A DNA stretch of 15,614 bases. It comes from Nocardioides sp. Lineage in GTDB: Bacteria; Actinomycetota; Actinomycetes; Propionibacteriales; Nocardioidaceae. Shown piece by piece: positions 10,060 to 15,507 of the stretch. Each line of letters opens with the position of its first letter. Positions within the stretch are counted from its first letter, which is position 1. Where the stretch lies: contig JAOPXF010000399.1 of assembly GCA_025965295.1 (NCBI GenBank), forward strand, positions 1 through 15,614, in the 5' to 3' direction. The notes beneath the pieces are model-generated. The model had not been told where the DNA came from, ran no database searches, and was given only the letters and a program-made list of their open reading frames with translations. Position numbers and translations under genes: made by a program.

Positions 10060-10571
10060 ATCTCGATCACCGAAAGCCGATGGCCGTGCTCGTGGGCCCG
10101 CCCGGCTCCGGCAAGACCACGGTGGCGGACCTGCTCGCCGAGCTGTGGGACGTGCCGGCGCGCGACACCGACGCGGACATCGTGGCCGCCGAGGGCCGAC
10201 CGGTCGCCGAGATCTTCCTCGACCCGGGGGAGTCGCACTTCCGCGCGCTCGAGCGGGCCGCGGTCGCCGACGCGCTCGCGACGCACGACGGCGTCCTGGC
10301 CCTGGGCGGTGGTGCCCCGCTCGACCCCGAGACGCGCCGGCTCCTCGCGGGGCAGACCGTGGTCTTCCTGCGGGTCGGCCTGACCGACGCCGTGAAGCGC
10401 GTGGGGCTCGGCACCGGCCGACCGCTGCTGCTGGGCAACGTGCGCTCCCGGATCAAGGCCCTGCTCGACGAGCGGACCCCGGTCTACGAGAGCGTCGCGA
10501 CGTTGGTCGTGGACACCGACGGTCGCACCCCCGAAGATGTCGCGAGGGAGATCGGAGAGGCGCTGACATGA
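10056..10571 (+). CDS. aroK: Shikimate kinase
   Basis: AroK phosphorylates shikimate at the 3-hydroxyl with ATP. GTG 10056 is chosen because it forms a GTGA overlap with the aroC stop and has GAGG at five bases, giving 171 residues. Starting at ATG 10080 would remove eight residues, none of them conserved. Motifs are the P-loop GPPGSGKTT (K20), DTDADIV with the shikimate- and Mg-binding Asp (D39/D41), FRALE with R63, the GGGAPL loop (G84-G86) and the LID region GTGRPLLLGN. The stop overlaps the aroB start (ATGA). Confidence 0.96.
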   Translation: MNLDHRKPMAVLVGPPGSGKTTVADLLAELWDVPARDTDADIVAAEGRPVAEIFLDPGESHFRALERAAVADALATHDGVLALGGGAPLDPETRRLLAGQTVVFLRVGLTDAVKRVGLGTGRPLLLGNVRSRIKALLDERTPVYESVATLVVDTDGRTPEDVAREIGEALT

Positions 10572-11668
10572 ACGACACGGTCCTGTCGGTGGCCGGCGCA
10601 TCGCCGTACGACGTCGTGGTCGGCACCGACCTCTCCGAGCGGCTCCCCGCCATGCTGGGCGTCGGGGTCCAGCGGGTGGCGGTCGTCTTCTCCGACGCGC
10701 TCGGTGAGCTCGTGGCGCCGGTCCTCGACTCGCTCGCGGCCGCCTACGACGTGATGGTGCTGCCGATCCCCGACGGCGAGCGCGCCAAGGGCGCCGCGGT
10801 CGCGGTGTCGTGCTGGGACGCGCTCGGCGACGCGGGCTTCACCCGCTCCGACGCGATCGTCACCTTCGGCGGTGGCGCCACGACCGACCTGGGCGGCTTC
10901 GTCGCCGCGACCTGGCTGCGCGGGGTCCGCGTGGTCCACGTGCCGACCACGCTGCTGGCGATGGTCGACGCCGCGGTCGGCGGCAAGACCGGTGTGAACA
11001 CCCGCAGCGGCAAGAACCTCGTCGGCGCGTTCCACGAGCCGGCCGGGGTGCTCTGCGACCTGTCGACGCTCGCCACCCTGCCCCGCGCCGAGCTGGTGGC
11101 CGGGCTCGGCGAGGTCGTGAAGTGCGGCTTCATCGCCGATCCCGCGATCCTGCAGCTGGTCGAGACCACCGACCCCGACTCGCTGACCGCGGACTCCCCG
11201 GTGCTGCGCGAGCTCGTCGAGCGGGCCATCCGGGTCAAGATCGACGTCGTGGTCTCCGACCTCAAGGAGACCGGTGGCCTCGGTGGCCACCCCGGGCGCG
11301 AGATCCTCAACTACGGGCACACCATGGCCCACGCCATCGAGCGGGCAGAGAACTACGCCGTCCGGCACGGTGAGGCCGTCGCGCTGGGCTGCGTCTACGT
11401 CGCCGAGCTGGCCGGTCGCGCCGGCACGCTCGCCCCCGAGATCGTCGCCCGGCACCACAGCGCCTTCGCGCGCGTCGGTCTGCCCACGACGTACCACGGG
11501 GCGTCCTTCGACGAGCTGCACGCCGCGATGAAGGTCGACAAGAAGACCCGCGGCTCACAGCTGCGGTTCGTGGTGCTGTCCGACCTGGCGGTGCCGACGA
11601 TCCTGGCCGGCCCGTCCGAGGTCGACCTGCGCAGCGCCTACGACGTCCTCGCGGGCGGTCGGCGGTGA
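10568..11668 (+). CDS. aroB: 3-Dehydroquinate synthase
   Basis: AroB converts DAHP to 3-dehydroquinate using NAD+ and a divalent metal, the second step of the shikimate pathway. ATG 10568 overlaps the aroK stop and has GGAGAGG seven bases upstream; the product has 366 residues. Motifs are the NAD-binding TFGGGATTDLGGFVAATWLRG, PTTLLAMVDAAVGGKTGVN, GLGEVVKCGFI with metal ligand E182, NYGHTMAHAIE with metal ligand H251, and RHGEAVALG with metal ligand H267. The three ligands match the known Glu/His/His metal site of the family. The ending GTGA overlaps aroQ. Confidence 0.98.
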   Translation: MNDTVLSVAGASPYDVVVGTDLSERLPAMLGVGVQRVAVVFSDALGELVAPVLDSLAAAYDVMVLPIPDGERAKGAAVAVSCWDALGDAGFTRSDAIVTFGGGATTDLGGFVAATWLRGVRVVHVPTTLLAMVDAAVGGKTGVNTRSGKNLVGAFHEPAGVLCDLSTLATLPRAELVAGLGEVVKCGFIADPAILQLVETTDPDSLTADSPVLRELVERAIRVKIDVVVSDLKETGGLGGHPGREILNYGHTMAHAIERAENYAVRHGEAVALGCVYVAELAGRAGTLAPEIVARHHSAFARVGLPTTYHGASFDELHAAMKVDKKTRGSQLRFVVLSDLAVPTILAGPSEVDLRSAYDVLAGGRR

Positions 11669-12093
11669 AGGCGCTCGTCCTCAACGGCCCCAACCTCGGC
11701 CGGCTCGGGCGCCGCCAGCCGGAGATCTACGGCAGCACGACCTACGCCGAGCTGGCGCAGGCCTGCGTCCAGTGGGGGAGTGAGCTCGGCCTGGAGGTGG
11801 AGGTCCGCCAGACCAACCACGAGGGCGAGCTCCTCGACTGGCTCAACGTGGCGGCCGACGAGGCCGTCCCCGTGGTGCTCAACGCCGCCGCCTGGACGCA
11901 CTACTCCTACGCGCTGTACGACGCCTGCGCGCAGCTGGTCGCACCCCTCGTCGAGGTCCACATCTCCGAGCCGCTGCAGCGGCCCGAGGAGTTCCGGCAC
12001 ACCTCGGTCGTCACCCCGCACGCCGTCGAGGTGATCGCCGGGCACGGCATCCAGGGCTACCGGATGGCCCTCGAGGTCCTCGCCCGCGGCTGA
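11665..12093 (+). CDS. aroQ: Type II 3-dehydroquinate dehydratase
   Basis: AroQ dehydrates 3-dehydroquinate to 3-dehydroshikimate. GTG 11665 overlaps the aroB stop; 142 residues, normal for this dodecameric enzyme. The N-terminal LVLNGPNLGRLGRRQPEIYG contains the catalytic Tyr (Y22) and lid Arg (R17). NHEGELLDWL, LNAAAWTHYSYALYDA and VEVHISEP...EEFRHTSVV match the remaining family blocks. The last two blocks are unusual compared with the common forms INPGAYTHTSVALRDA and EVHLSN.HAREEFRHHS. The Arg of ALRD is Tyr, the SN pair is SE, and the loop appears one residue longer. Catalytic Tyr, lid Arg, Asn and both key His positions are kept, so it is probably active. Last gene of the co-directional string. 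Confidence 0.95.
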   Translation: MKALVLNGPNLGRLGRRQPEIYGSTTYAELAQACVQWGSELGLEVEVRQTNHEGELLDWLNVAADEAVPVVLNAAAWTHYSYALYDACAQLVAPLVEVHISEPLQRPEEFRHTSVVTPHAVEVIAGHGIQGYRMALEVLARG

Positions 12094-12115
12094 GCCGGGG
12101 TCCTACGACAGGCTC
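12092..12115. terminator. Possible weak bidirectional hairpin at the convergent gene ends
   Basis: GAGCC (12092-12096) can pair with GGCTC (12111-12115) around a 14-base loop, straddling the 9-base gap between the stops of aroQ and the convergent minus-strand gene. There is no T-tract and the stem is short, so this is only a candidate. Confidence 0.2.
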
Positions 12116-12906
12116 CCCATCCAGGTCAGCGACATCGACTCGAACCCGTTGAAGCCGAGCGCGCCGCCCGACGTCTGGGTGACCGTCGCGGTGATGAACT
12201 CGCCGGCGTTCAGCCGCACCACGCAGGTCGCGTTCACGAACGTCGCGAGCGTGGCGCTGGCCGTGACGCGGCGGTCGAAGCAGGCCGGGTTGGAGTTGCT
12301 GCCGTTGGTCGCGATCGCGACCGAACGGACGCCGGTCGCATTGCCGTTGAAGCCCAGCGAGGCGGCCGCGAGGTAGAGCCCGCTCACCGGGGCGACCAGC
12401 TTGGTGCCCTCGGCCGGGTCGTACATCGAGGCGACGGTCTCGTACTGCTGGCCGCTGCCCCAGTTCACGGTGGTGATGGTGTCGTTCGCGACCGACGTGG
12501 CCGAGCCGGTGATCCGGACGGCCGGGATGGTCGCGAGCTCAGGGATGCCCACCGCGTGTGGCCCGATGTCGGGGTTCGGGTAGGTGCCCGTGAGGTCACC
12601 ACCGGCGATGGAGCCGTCGACGGACCCCGCGGGTCCCTGCGGGCCGGCCGGGCCGGCCGGACCAGCGGGACCTTCCGCACCGGGCGCGCCCTGGGGGCCG
12701 GCCGGGCCGCGCTGTCCCTGCAGGCTCCTCCGGGCGGCCTTGCTGAGGTCCTTGGCCTGCAGGGAGCCGTCCTTGACCTGCTTCCCGGTGATCAGCTCCG
12801 ACAGCGAGCTCGCGGTGTCGACCGCCTGGGCCGGGCCGCCGAGAGCGACGAACAGGGCGAGGAGGCCGATCGCGATCCCGATCCACTGGCGCTTCAGGGT
12901 GACCAT
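12103..12906 (-). CDS. Secreted collagen-like protein with C1q-like C-terminal domain
   Basis: The function is unknown. The ATG at 12906 (GTG directly before it is an alternative) gives 267 residues starting with a Sec signal peptide: MVTLKRQ, a hydrophobic core and probable cleavage after AQA28. A short helical part KQVKDGSLQAKDLSKAARRS leads into ten perfect Gly-X-Y triplets (residues 64-93). A GGDLTGTYPNPDIG segment, seen in fibre-like proteins, follows. The C-terminal part (about 125-267) has the alternating pattern of a C1q/BclA-like jelly-roll, including KLVAPVSGLYLAAASLGF, VVRLNAGEFITATV and a closing SLTWMGS. Two cysteines (C209, C228) could form a disulfide. Such architecture usually means an extracellular trimer. 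It runs against every other gene up to nusB and shares its upstream region with the SIMPL gene. A longer version starting at 13065 is unlikely since it would overlap that gene. Confidence 0.85.
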   Translation of the reverse strand: MVTLKRQWIGIAIGLLALFVALGGPAQAVDTASSLSELITGKQVKDGSLQAKDLSKAARRSLQGQRGPAGPQGAPGAEGPAGPAGPAGPQGPAGSVDGSIAGGDLTGTYPNPDIGPHAVGIPELATIPAVRITGSATSVANDTITTVNWGSGQQYETVASMYDPAEGTKLVAPVSGLYLAAASLGFNGNATGVRSVAIATNGSNSNPACFDRRVTASATLATFVNATCVVRLNAGEFITATVTQTSGGALGFNGFESMSLTWMGSLS

Positions 12907-12937
12907 CACTCGACGTTGCCAGCCGTCGCCGGTGTCC

Positions 12938-12952
12938 GGAATGGCACGTTCC
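12938..12952. repeat. Imperfect inverted repeat in the divergent promoter region
   Basis: GGAATG (12938-12943) and CGTTCC (12947-12952) are inverted copies with one mismatch around GCA. On the minus strand the element reads GGAACG and starts about 46 bases before the collagen-like gene, where an extracytoplasmic sigma factor -35 (GGAAC) could lie. No convincing matching -10 is seen. Confidence 0.35.
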
Positions 12953-12970
12953 CACTGGGCCAGACCAGTG
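12953..12970. repeat. Inverted repeat CACTGG-N6-CCAGTG (possible operator)
   Basis: The two 6-base arms are perfect inverted copies (12953-12958 and 12965-12970), directly abutting the preceding inverted repeat. It lies about midway between the two divergent starts, a position suited to a dimeric regulator. No regulator gene is in the window. Confidence 0.4.
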
Positions 12971-12972
12971 CG

Positions 12973-13006
12973 TCCGGGCGGTCCCGGGAACCCATCCGGG
13001 CGGTCC
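12973..13006 (+). repeat. Two direct copies of TCCGGGCGGTCC, 22 bases apart
   Basis: Perfect 12-base copies lie at 12973-12984 and 12995-13006, start to start 22 bases, about two helical turns. The second ends 15 bases before the SIMPL start codon at 13022. The spacing would put two bound proteins on the same face of the DNA. In GC-rich DNA a 12-base match could be chance, so the operator role is inference. Confidence 0.45.
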
Positions 13007-13021
13007 GGCGTCCGAGACCTC

Positions 13022-13819
13022 ATGAACGGCAACGTGACGATCAGCATCCGGAGCATCCTGGCCACGGGAGTGGTCCTGATCGGGCTGGTGACGGCCTACC
13101 TGCTCGGCGACGCGGGAGGGGGCGGGGAAGCGCGGGCGGCCGACCAGCCCGTCGTGGCCTCCGCCACTGCCGCCGACCGCACCCTCACGATGGTGGGCAA
13201 GGGCCAGGCGACGGCCGTCCCCGACCAGCTCGTCTTCGCGCTCGCCGTCGGTGCCACCCGGCCCGACCTCGAGACCGCGCTGGACAGCGCCAGCAGGACG
13301 ATGGACCGGGTGCTCGCCGCCCTGGAGCCGTACGGCGTGAAGCGCGCCGACGTCCAGTCCACGGGGCTGTCGATGTATCCGGTCTACGACTACCACGCCT
13401 ACTCGCCGCCGACGCTGCGCGGCTACCGTGTCTCGCAGCGGGCGTCGGTGCTGGTCAAGGAGCTGAAGATGGGCGGCCGCGCGGTGAGCGCGGCGGTCGC
13501 CGCGGGCGGCAACGCGGTGCGCGTCAACGACATCAAGCTGCGCGTCGGCGACCCGGAGGCGGTCATGGAGCAGGCGCGCGACGCCGCCGTGGCCGAGGCC
13601 ACCGCCAAGGCCACGCAGTACGCCGAGGCGACCGGGCAGGAGCTGGGGGAGGTGCTCACGCTGCGCGAGGTGACCACCTCGAACCGGTCGGCCAACCAGA
13701 ACCGGACCTACGAGCTGGACGGGCTGATGCGGACTTCGTCGGCGATCAAGGCGATGCCGATCCGGGCCGGCAAGCAGGACCTCGGTGTGACCGTCCAGGT
13801 CGTGTGGGAGTTCGCCTAG
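13022..13819 (+). CDS. SIMPL domain (DUF541) membrane-anchored protein
   Basis: SIMPL proteins are found in bacterial envelopes; relatives form ring-like oligomers (Brucella BP26), but their activity is not settled. ATG 13022 gives 265 residues: a short N-terminus, one hydrophobic segment (about 11-29) that may be an uncleaved anchor, a Gly/Ala linker to about 50, and the SIMPL domain from RTLTMVGKGQATAVPDQL to LGVTVQVVWEF. The segments LETALDSASRTMDRVLAAL, GVKRADVQSTGLSMYPVYDY and GYRVSQRASVLVKEL, plus the Ala-rich helix around AVAEATAKATQYAEATGQ, follow the family pattern. The domain should lie outside the membrane. The gene diverges from the collagen-like gene and ends 129 bases before efp. 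No ribosome-binding site is obvious. Confidence 0.9.
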   Translation: MNGNVTISIRSILATGVVLIGLVTAYLLGDAGGGGEARAADQPVVASATAADRTLTMVGKGQATAVPDQLVFALAVGATRPDLETALDSASRTMDRVLAALEPYGVKRADVQSTGLSMYPVYDYHAYSPPTLRGYRVSQRASVLVKELKMGGRAVSAAVAAGGNAVRVNDIKLRVGDPEAVMEQARDAAVAEATAKATQYAEATGQELGEVLTLREVTTSNRSANQNRTYELDGLMRTSSAIKAMPIRAGKQDLGVTVQVVWEFA

Positions 13820-13849
13820 CAGGCGTCCGGGCTGCAGTTTCGGCTGGCG

Positions 13850-13862
13850 TCGCCGGTGGCGA
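13850..13862. repeat. Small hairpin abutting the efp promoter-like -10
   Basis: TCGCC-GGT-GGCGA can form a 5-base-pair stem with a 3-base loop, 31 bases after the SIMPL stop and immediately before TAGACT. It could be a terminator remnant or part of a regulatory site. It lacks a T-tract. Confidence 0.25.
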
Positions 13863-13868
13863 TAGACT
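13863..13868 (+). promoter_or_regulatory. Candidate -10 element (TAGACT) of an efp-nusB promoter
   Basis: TAGACT matches the actinobacterial TANNNT -10 in the 129-base region between the SIMPL gene and efp. TTCGGC at 13839-13844 (18-base spacing) is only a poor -35. Transcription from here would give a leader of about 75 bases containing the hairpin at 13886-13900. Confidence 0.4.
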
Positions 13869-13885
13869 CGGCGGCTGTTGCCCGG

Positions 13886-13900
13886 CGACCGGATCGGTCG
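13886..13900 (+). repeat. Hairpin in the efp leader
   Basis: CGACCG (13886-13891) and CGGTCG (13895-13900) are perfect inverted arms around GAT, within the presumed efp leader. A GAAGG at 13931-13935 is rather far (13 bases) from the efp ATG to be an optimal ribosome-binding site. The role of the hairpin is unknown. Confidence 0.4.
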
Positions 13901-13948
13901 GTTGCGGCGACAATCCCGATCTGACGACACGAAGGCTGACACGCGCGC

Positions 13949-14512
13949 ATGGCAACGACGAACGACCTGAAGAACGGCATGGTTCTCAACATCGACGGTC
14001 AGCTCTGGGCTGTCGTGGAGTTCCAGCACGTCAAGCCGGGCAAGGGCCCCGCGTTCGTGCGCACCAAGCTCAAGAACGTCGAGTCGAACAAGTCGGTCGA
14101 CAAGACGTTCAACGCCGGCACCAAGGTCGAGACCGCCACGGTCGACCGCCGCACGATGTCCTACCTCTACAACGACGGCTCGGCGTACGTCTTCATGGAC
14201 GTCCAGAGCTACGAGCAGCTCGAGATCACCCCCGAGATCGTCGGCAACGCCGCGAACTTCCTGCTCGAGAACCAGGAGGTCGTCGTCGCGACCAACGAGG
14301 GCCGGGTGCTCTTCATCGAGCTGCCCGCCTCGGTCGAGCTCCTCGTGACCTTCACCGAGCCCGGCCTCGCCGGTGACAGCGCGACCGGCCGCACCAAGCC
14401 GGCCACCCTGGAGACCGGTCACGAGATCCAGGTGCCGCTGTTCATCAACCAGGGCGAGAAGATCAAGGTCGACACCCGCGACTCCTCCTACATGGGCCGC
14501 GTCAAGTCCTGA
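13949..14512 (+). CDS. efp: Translation elongation factor P
   Basis: EF-P binds stalled ribosomes between the P and E sites and helps form peptide bonds at consecutive prolines. 187 residues from ATG 13949, full length. The three beta-barrel domains are visible: the KOW-like domain I with the acceptor loop VKPGKGPAF (K32), the middle domain SYLYNDGSAYVFMDVQSYEQ, and the C-terminal domain with GLAGDSATGRTKPATLETG and VPLFINQGEKIKVDT. The palindromic PGKGP loop is that of the actinobacterial subgroup reported to work with an unmodified lysine. Consistent with this, no epmA/epmB/earP-like modification gene is in the window. A TGATG overlap couples it to nusB. Confidence 0.98.
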   Translation: MATTNDLKNGMVLNIDGQLWAVVEFQHVKPGKGPAFVRTKLKNVESNKSVDKTFNAGTKVETATVDRRTMSYLYNDGSAYVFMDVQSYEQLEITPEIVGNAANFLLENQEVVVATNEGRVLFIELPASVELLVTFTEPGLAGDSATGRTKPATLETGHEIQVPLFINQGEKIKVDTRDSSYMGRVKS

Positions 14513-14922
14513 TGAGTGCCCGCACCAAGGCCCGCAAGCGCGCGCTCGACGTGCTCTACGCCTCCGAGCTCCGCTCCGAGAGCGCCGTCGGTGCCCTGGA
14601 GCGGGCCGTGGCCGACGGTGAGGGTCCGACCAACGCCTACACCGCGGCCCTCGTCCACGGCGTCGTCGAGCACCAGGCCCGCATCGACGAGCTGCTCGCG
14701 GAGTACTCCTCGGGCTGGACCCTCGACCGGATGCCCGCCGTGGACCGCAACGTCCTGCGCCTGGGCGTCTACGAGCTGCTGTACGTCGACGACGTCCCCG
14801 ACGCGGTCGCGGTGAGCGAGGCGACCTCGCTCGTGCGCGACCTGTCCACCGACGACTCACCGTCCTTCGTCAACGGCGTCCTGGGCAGCATCCAGCGGAA
14901 CAAGAGCACGCTCGCGATCTGA
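14512..14922 (+). CDS. nusB: Transcription antitermination factor NusB
   Basis: NusB pairs with S10 (NusE) on boxA RNA to keep RNA polymerase processive on rRNA operons. 136 residues from ATG 14512, which overlaps the efp stop by one base. Family features are the N-terminal ARKRALDVLYASEL helix, the basic start (SARTKARKR) that contacts RNA, LDRMPAVDRNVLRLGVYELLY, and the C-terminal EATSLVRDLSTDDSPSFVNGVLGSI. Helical throughout, complete. Nothing resembling a terminator follows; a short duplicated sequence begins two bases after the stop. Confidence 0.97.
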   Translation: MSARTKARKRALDVLYASELRSESAVGALERAVADGEGPTNAYTAALVHGVVEHQARIDELLAEYSSGWTLDRMPAVDRNVLRLGVYELLYVDDVPDAVAVSEATSLVRDLSTDDSPSFVNGVLGSIQRNKSTLAI

Positions 14923-14923
14923 G

Positions 14924-14945
14924 CCCGGTGAGGCGACCGCCCGCG
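14924..14945 (+). repeat. Direct repeat, copy 1, directly after nusB
   Basis: CCCGGTGAGGCGACCGCC followed by CGCG. It is identical in 21 of 22 bases to the copy at 14979-15000 (the 19th base is C here, T there). It begins two bases after the nusB stop codon. Confidence 0.8.
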
Positions 14946-14950
14946 CCTCT

Positions 14951-14980
14951 GTTGGTTGAGCAGCGAGCGTCGTCGAAACC
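14951..14980. repeat. REP-like short interspersed element
   Basis: The core reads GGTTGAGCAGCGAGCGTCG and continues to TCGAAACC. Its ends (GGTT and AACC) are inverted, giving an imperfect stem. I recall very similar sequences scattered between genes in Nocardioides and other actinobacteria. That recollection is not verified here, and only one copy is present in the window. Confidence 0.45.
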
Positions 14981-15000
14981 CGGTGAGGCGACCGCCTGCG
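14979..15000 (+). repeat. Direct repeat, copy 2
   Basis: Second copy of the 22-base sequence, 55 bases downstream of the first and overlapping the last two bases of the REP-like element. The pair with the element between looks like a small duplication unit. Confidence 0.8.
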
Positions 15001-15159
15001 TTGCCGGATTCTCGGGATACGTGGTCGCCGTGGGCGTCGGTACAGGTGCTTGGTTACGGCCGTCCCCGGCCTTGCGGTCGCCAGTGGTTGCCGGTCTGTG
15101 GTTGCGGCCCCAAACTCCGCCCTCGATCGCGCACGTTCGGGGTCCGGGCATGCCGATGA

Positions 15160-15176
15160 CCCCGCTGGGGGCGGGG
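15160..15176 (-). terminator. GC-rich hairpin after the HNH remnant
   Basis: CCCCGC (15160-15165) and GCGGGG (15171-15176) form a 6-base-pair stem with a 5-base loop, 10 bases beyond the minus-strand stop codon at 15187. There is no T-tract, so it would be at best a non-canonical terminator. Confidence 0.3.
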
Positions 15177-15186
15177 TGTGGGGCGG

Positions 15187-15507
15187 TCAGGCTCTTCGGA
15201 GTCGCTGCGCTGTGTGCTGGGTGGTGAGGTCGGCCCCGAGGTCGAGGGTGCCGTGGTGGTTGCGCAGGTAGGTGTAGCCGTGGGGGCTGGCCCACAGGTA
15301 GGTGCCGCGTTCGGGTTGGGTGTAGGTCCAGCCGCCGTGGGTCTTGAGTCGATGGTGGCGCCGGCAGAGCGGGGCGAGGTTGCACGAACACGTGGGGCCG
15401 CCGCGACCGCGTGGGGTGATGTGGTCACAGTCCGCGGCATGTTCGCCGGGGACGGTGTTGCGGGCAGGGCGGGTGCACCAGGGGTACACGCAGGTGTGGC
15501 GGAATCG
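15187..15507 (-). pseudogene. DUF222/13E12-type HNH endonuclease, C-terminal fragment truncated by an IS30-type element
   Basis: The minus-strand frame reads RFRHTCVYPWCTRPAR, then CDHITPRGRGGP, CSCNLAPLCRRHHRLKTHGGW and YLWASPHGYTYLRNHHGTLD before its stop. This is the C-terminal HNH domain of the abundant actinobacterial DUF222 (13E12) family. It has the DH and RRHH histidines and the CNLAPLC Asn of the HNH core, plus CxxxxC and CSC...C cysteines that usually bind zinc. Family members have about 400-500 residues; the N-terminal DUF222 domain is missing. Upstream in the same frame the stop codon of an IS30-type transposase gene lies at 15514-15516, so the 5' part was lost or separated by insertion. 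GTG at 15489 could start a 100-residue stand-alone HNH protein, but it has no ribosome-binding site and would lose the first zinc cysteine. Confidence 0.85.

Larger units (their letters stand above)
14923..15186. other. Non-coding stretch between nusB and the HNH remnant
   Basis: I see no supportable gene in these 264 bases. They hold two copies of a 22-base sequence flanking a REP-like element, then about 160 bases without recognisable content, and a GC-rich hairpin near the 3' end of the minus-strand HNH remnant. Short open frames on both strands (for example 14928-15227) show no domain pattern. Confidence 0.6.

Noticed and set aside
12617..12720. Repeat-rich DNA of the Gly-X-Y region as a CRISPR or tandem-repeat array
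   Set aside because: The periodicity is nine bases and is fully explained by collagen triplets in the minus-strand gene.
12907..13065. Upstream extension of the collagen-like gene to an ATG at 13065
   Set aside because: It would overlap the 5' end of the SIMPL gene and put 53 unlike residues before a standard signal peptide that starts at 12906.
12556..14376. Plus-strand open frame of 606 codons overlapping SIMPL and efp in another frame
   Set aside because: The SIMPL and efp frames are clearly the coding ones; this frame has no recognisable domain.
12596..14860. Minus-strand open frame of 754 codons across the collagen-like, SIMPL, efp and nusB genes
   Set aside because: It crosses several well supported genes on both strands and its translation is Arg/Pro/Gly-rich without motifs.
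15001..15186. Small genes in the region between the repeats and the HNH remnant
   Set aside because: Open frames on both strands lack ribosome-binding sites, domain patterns and a consistent codon bias.
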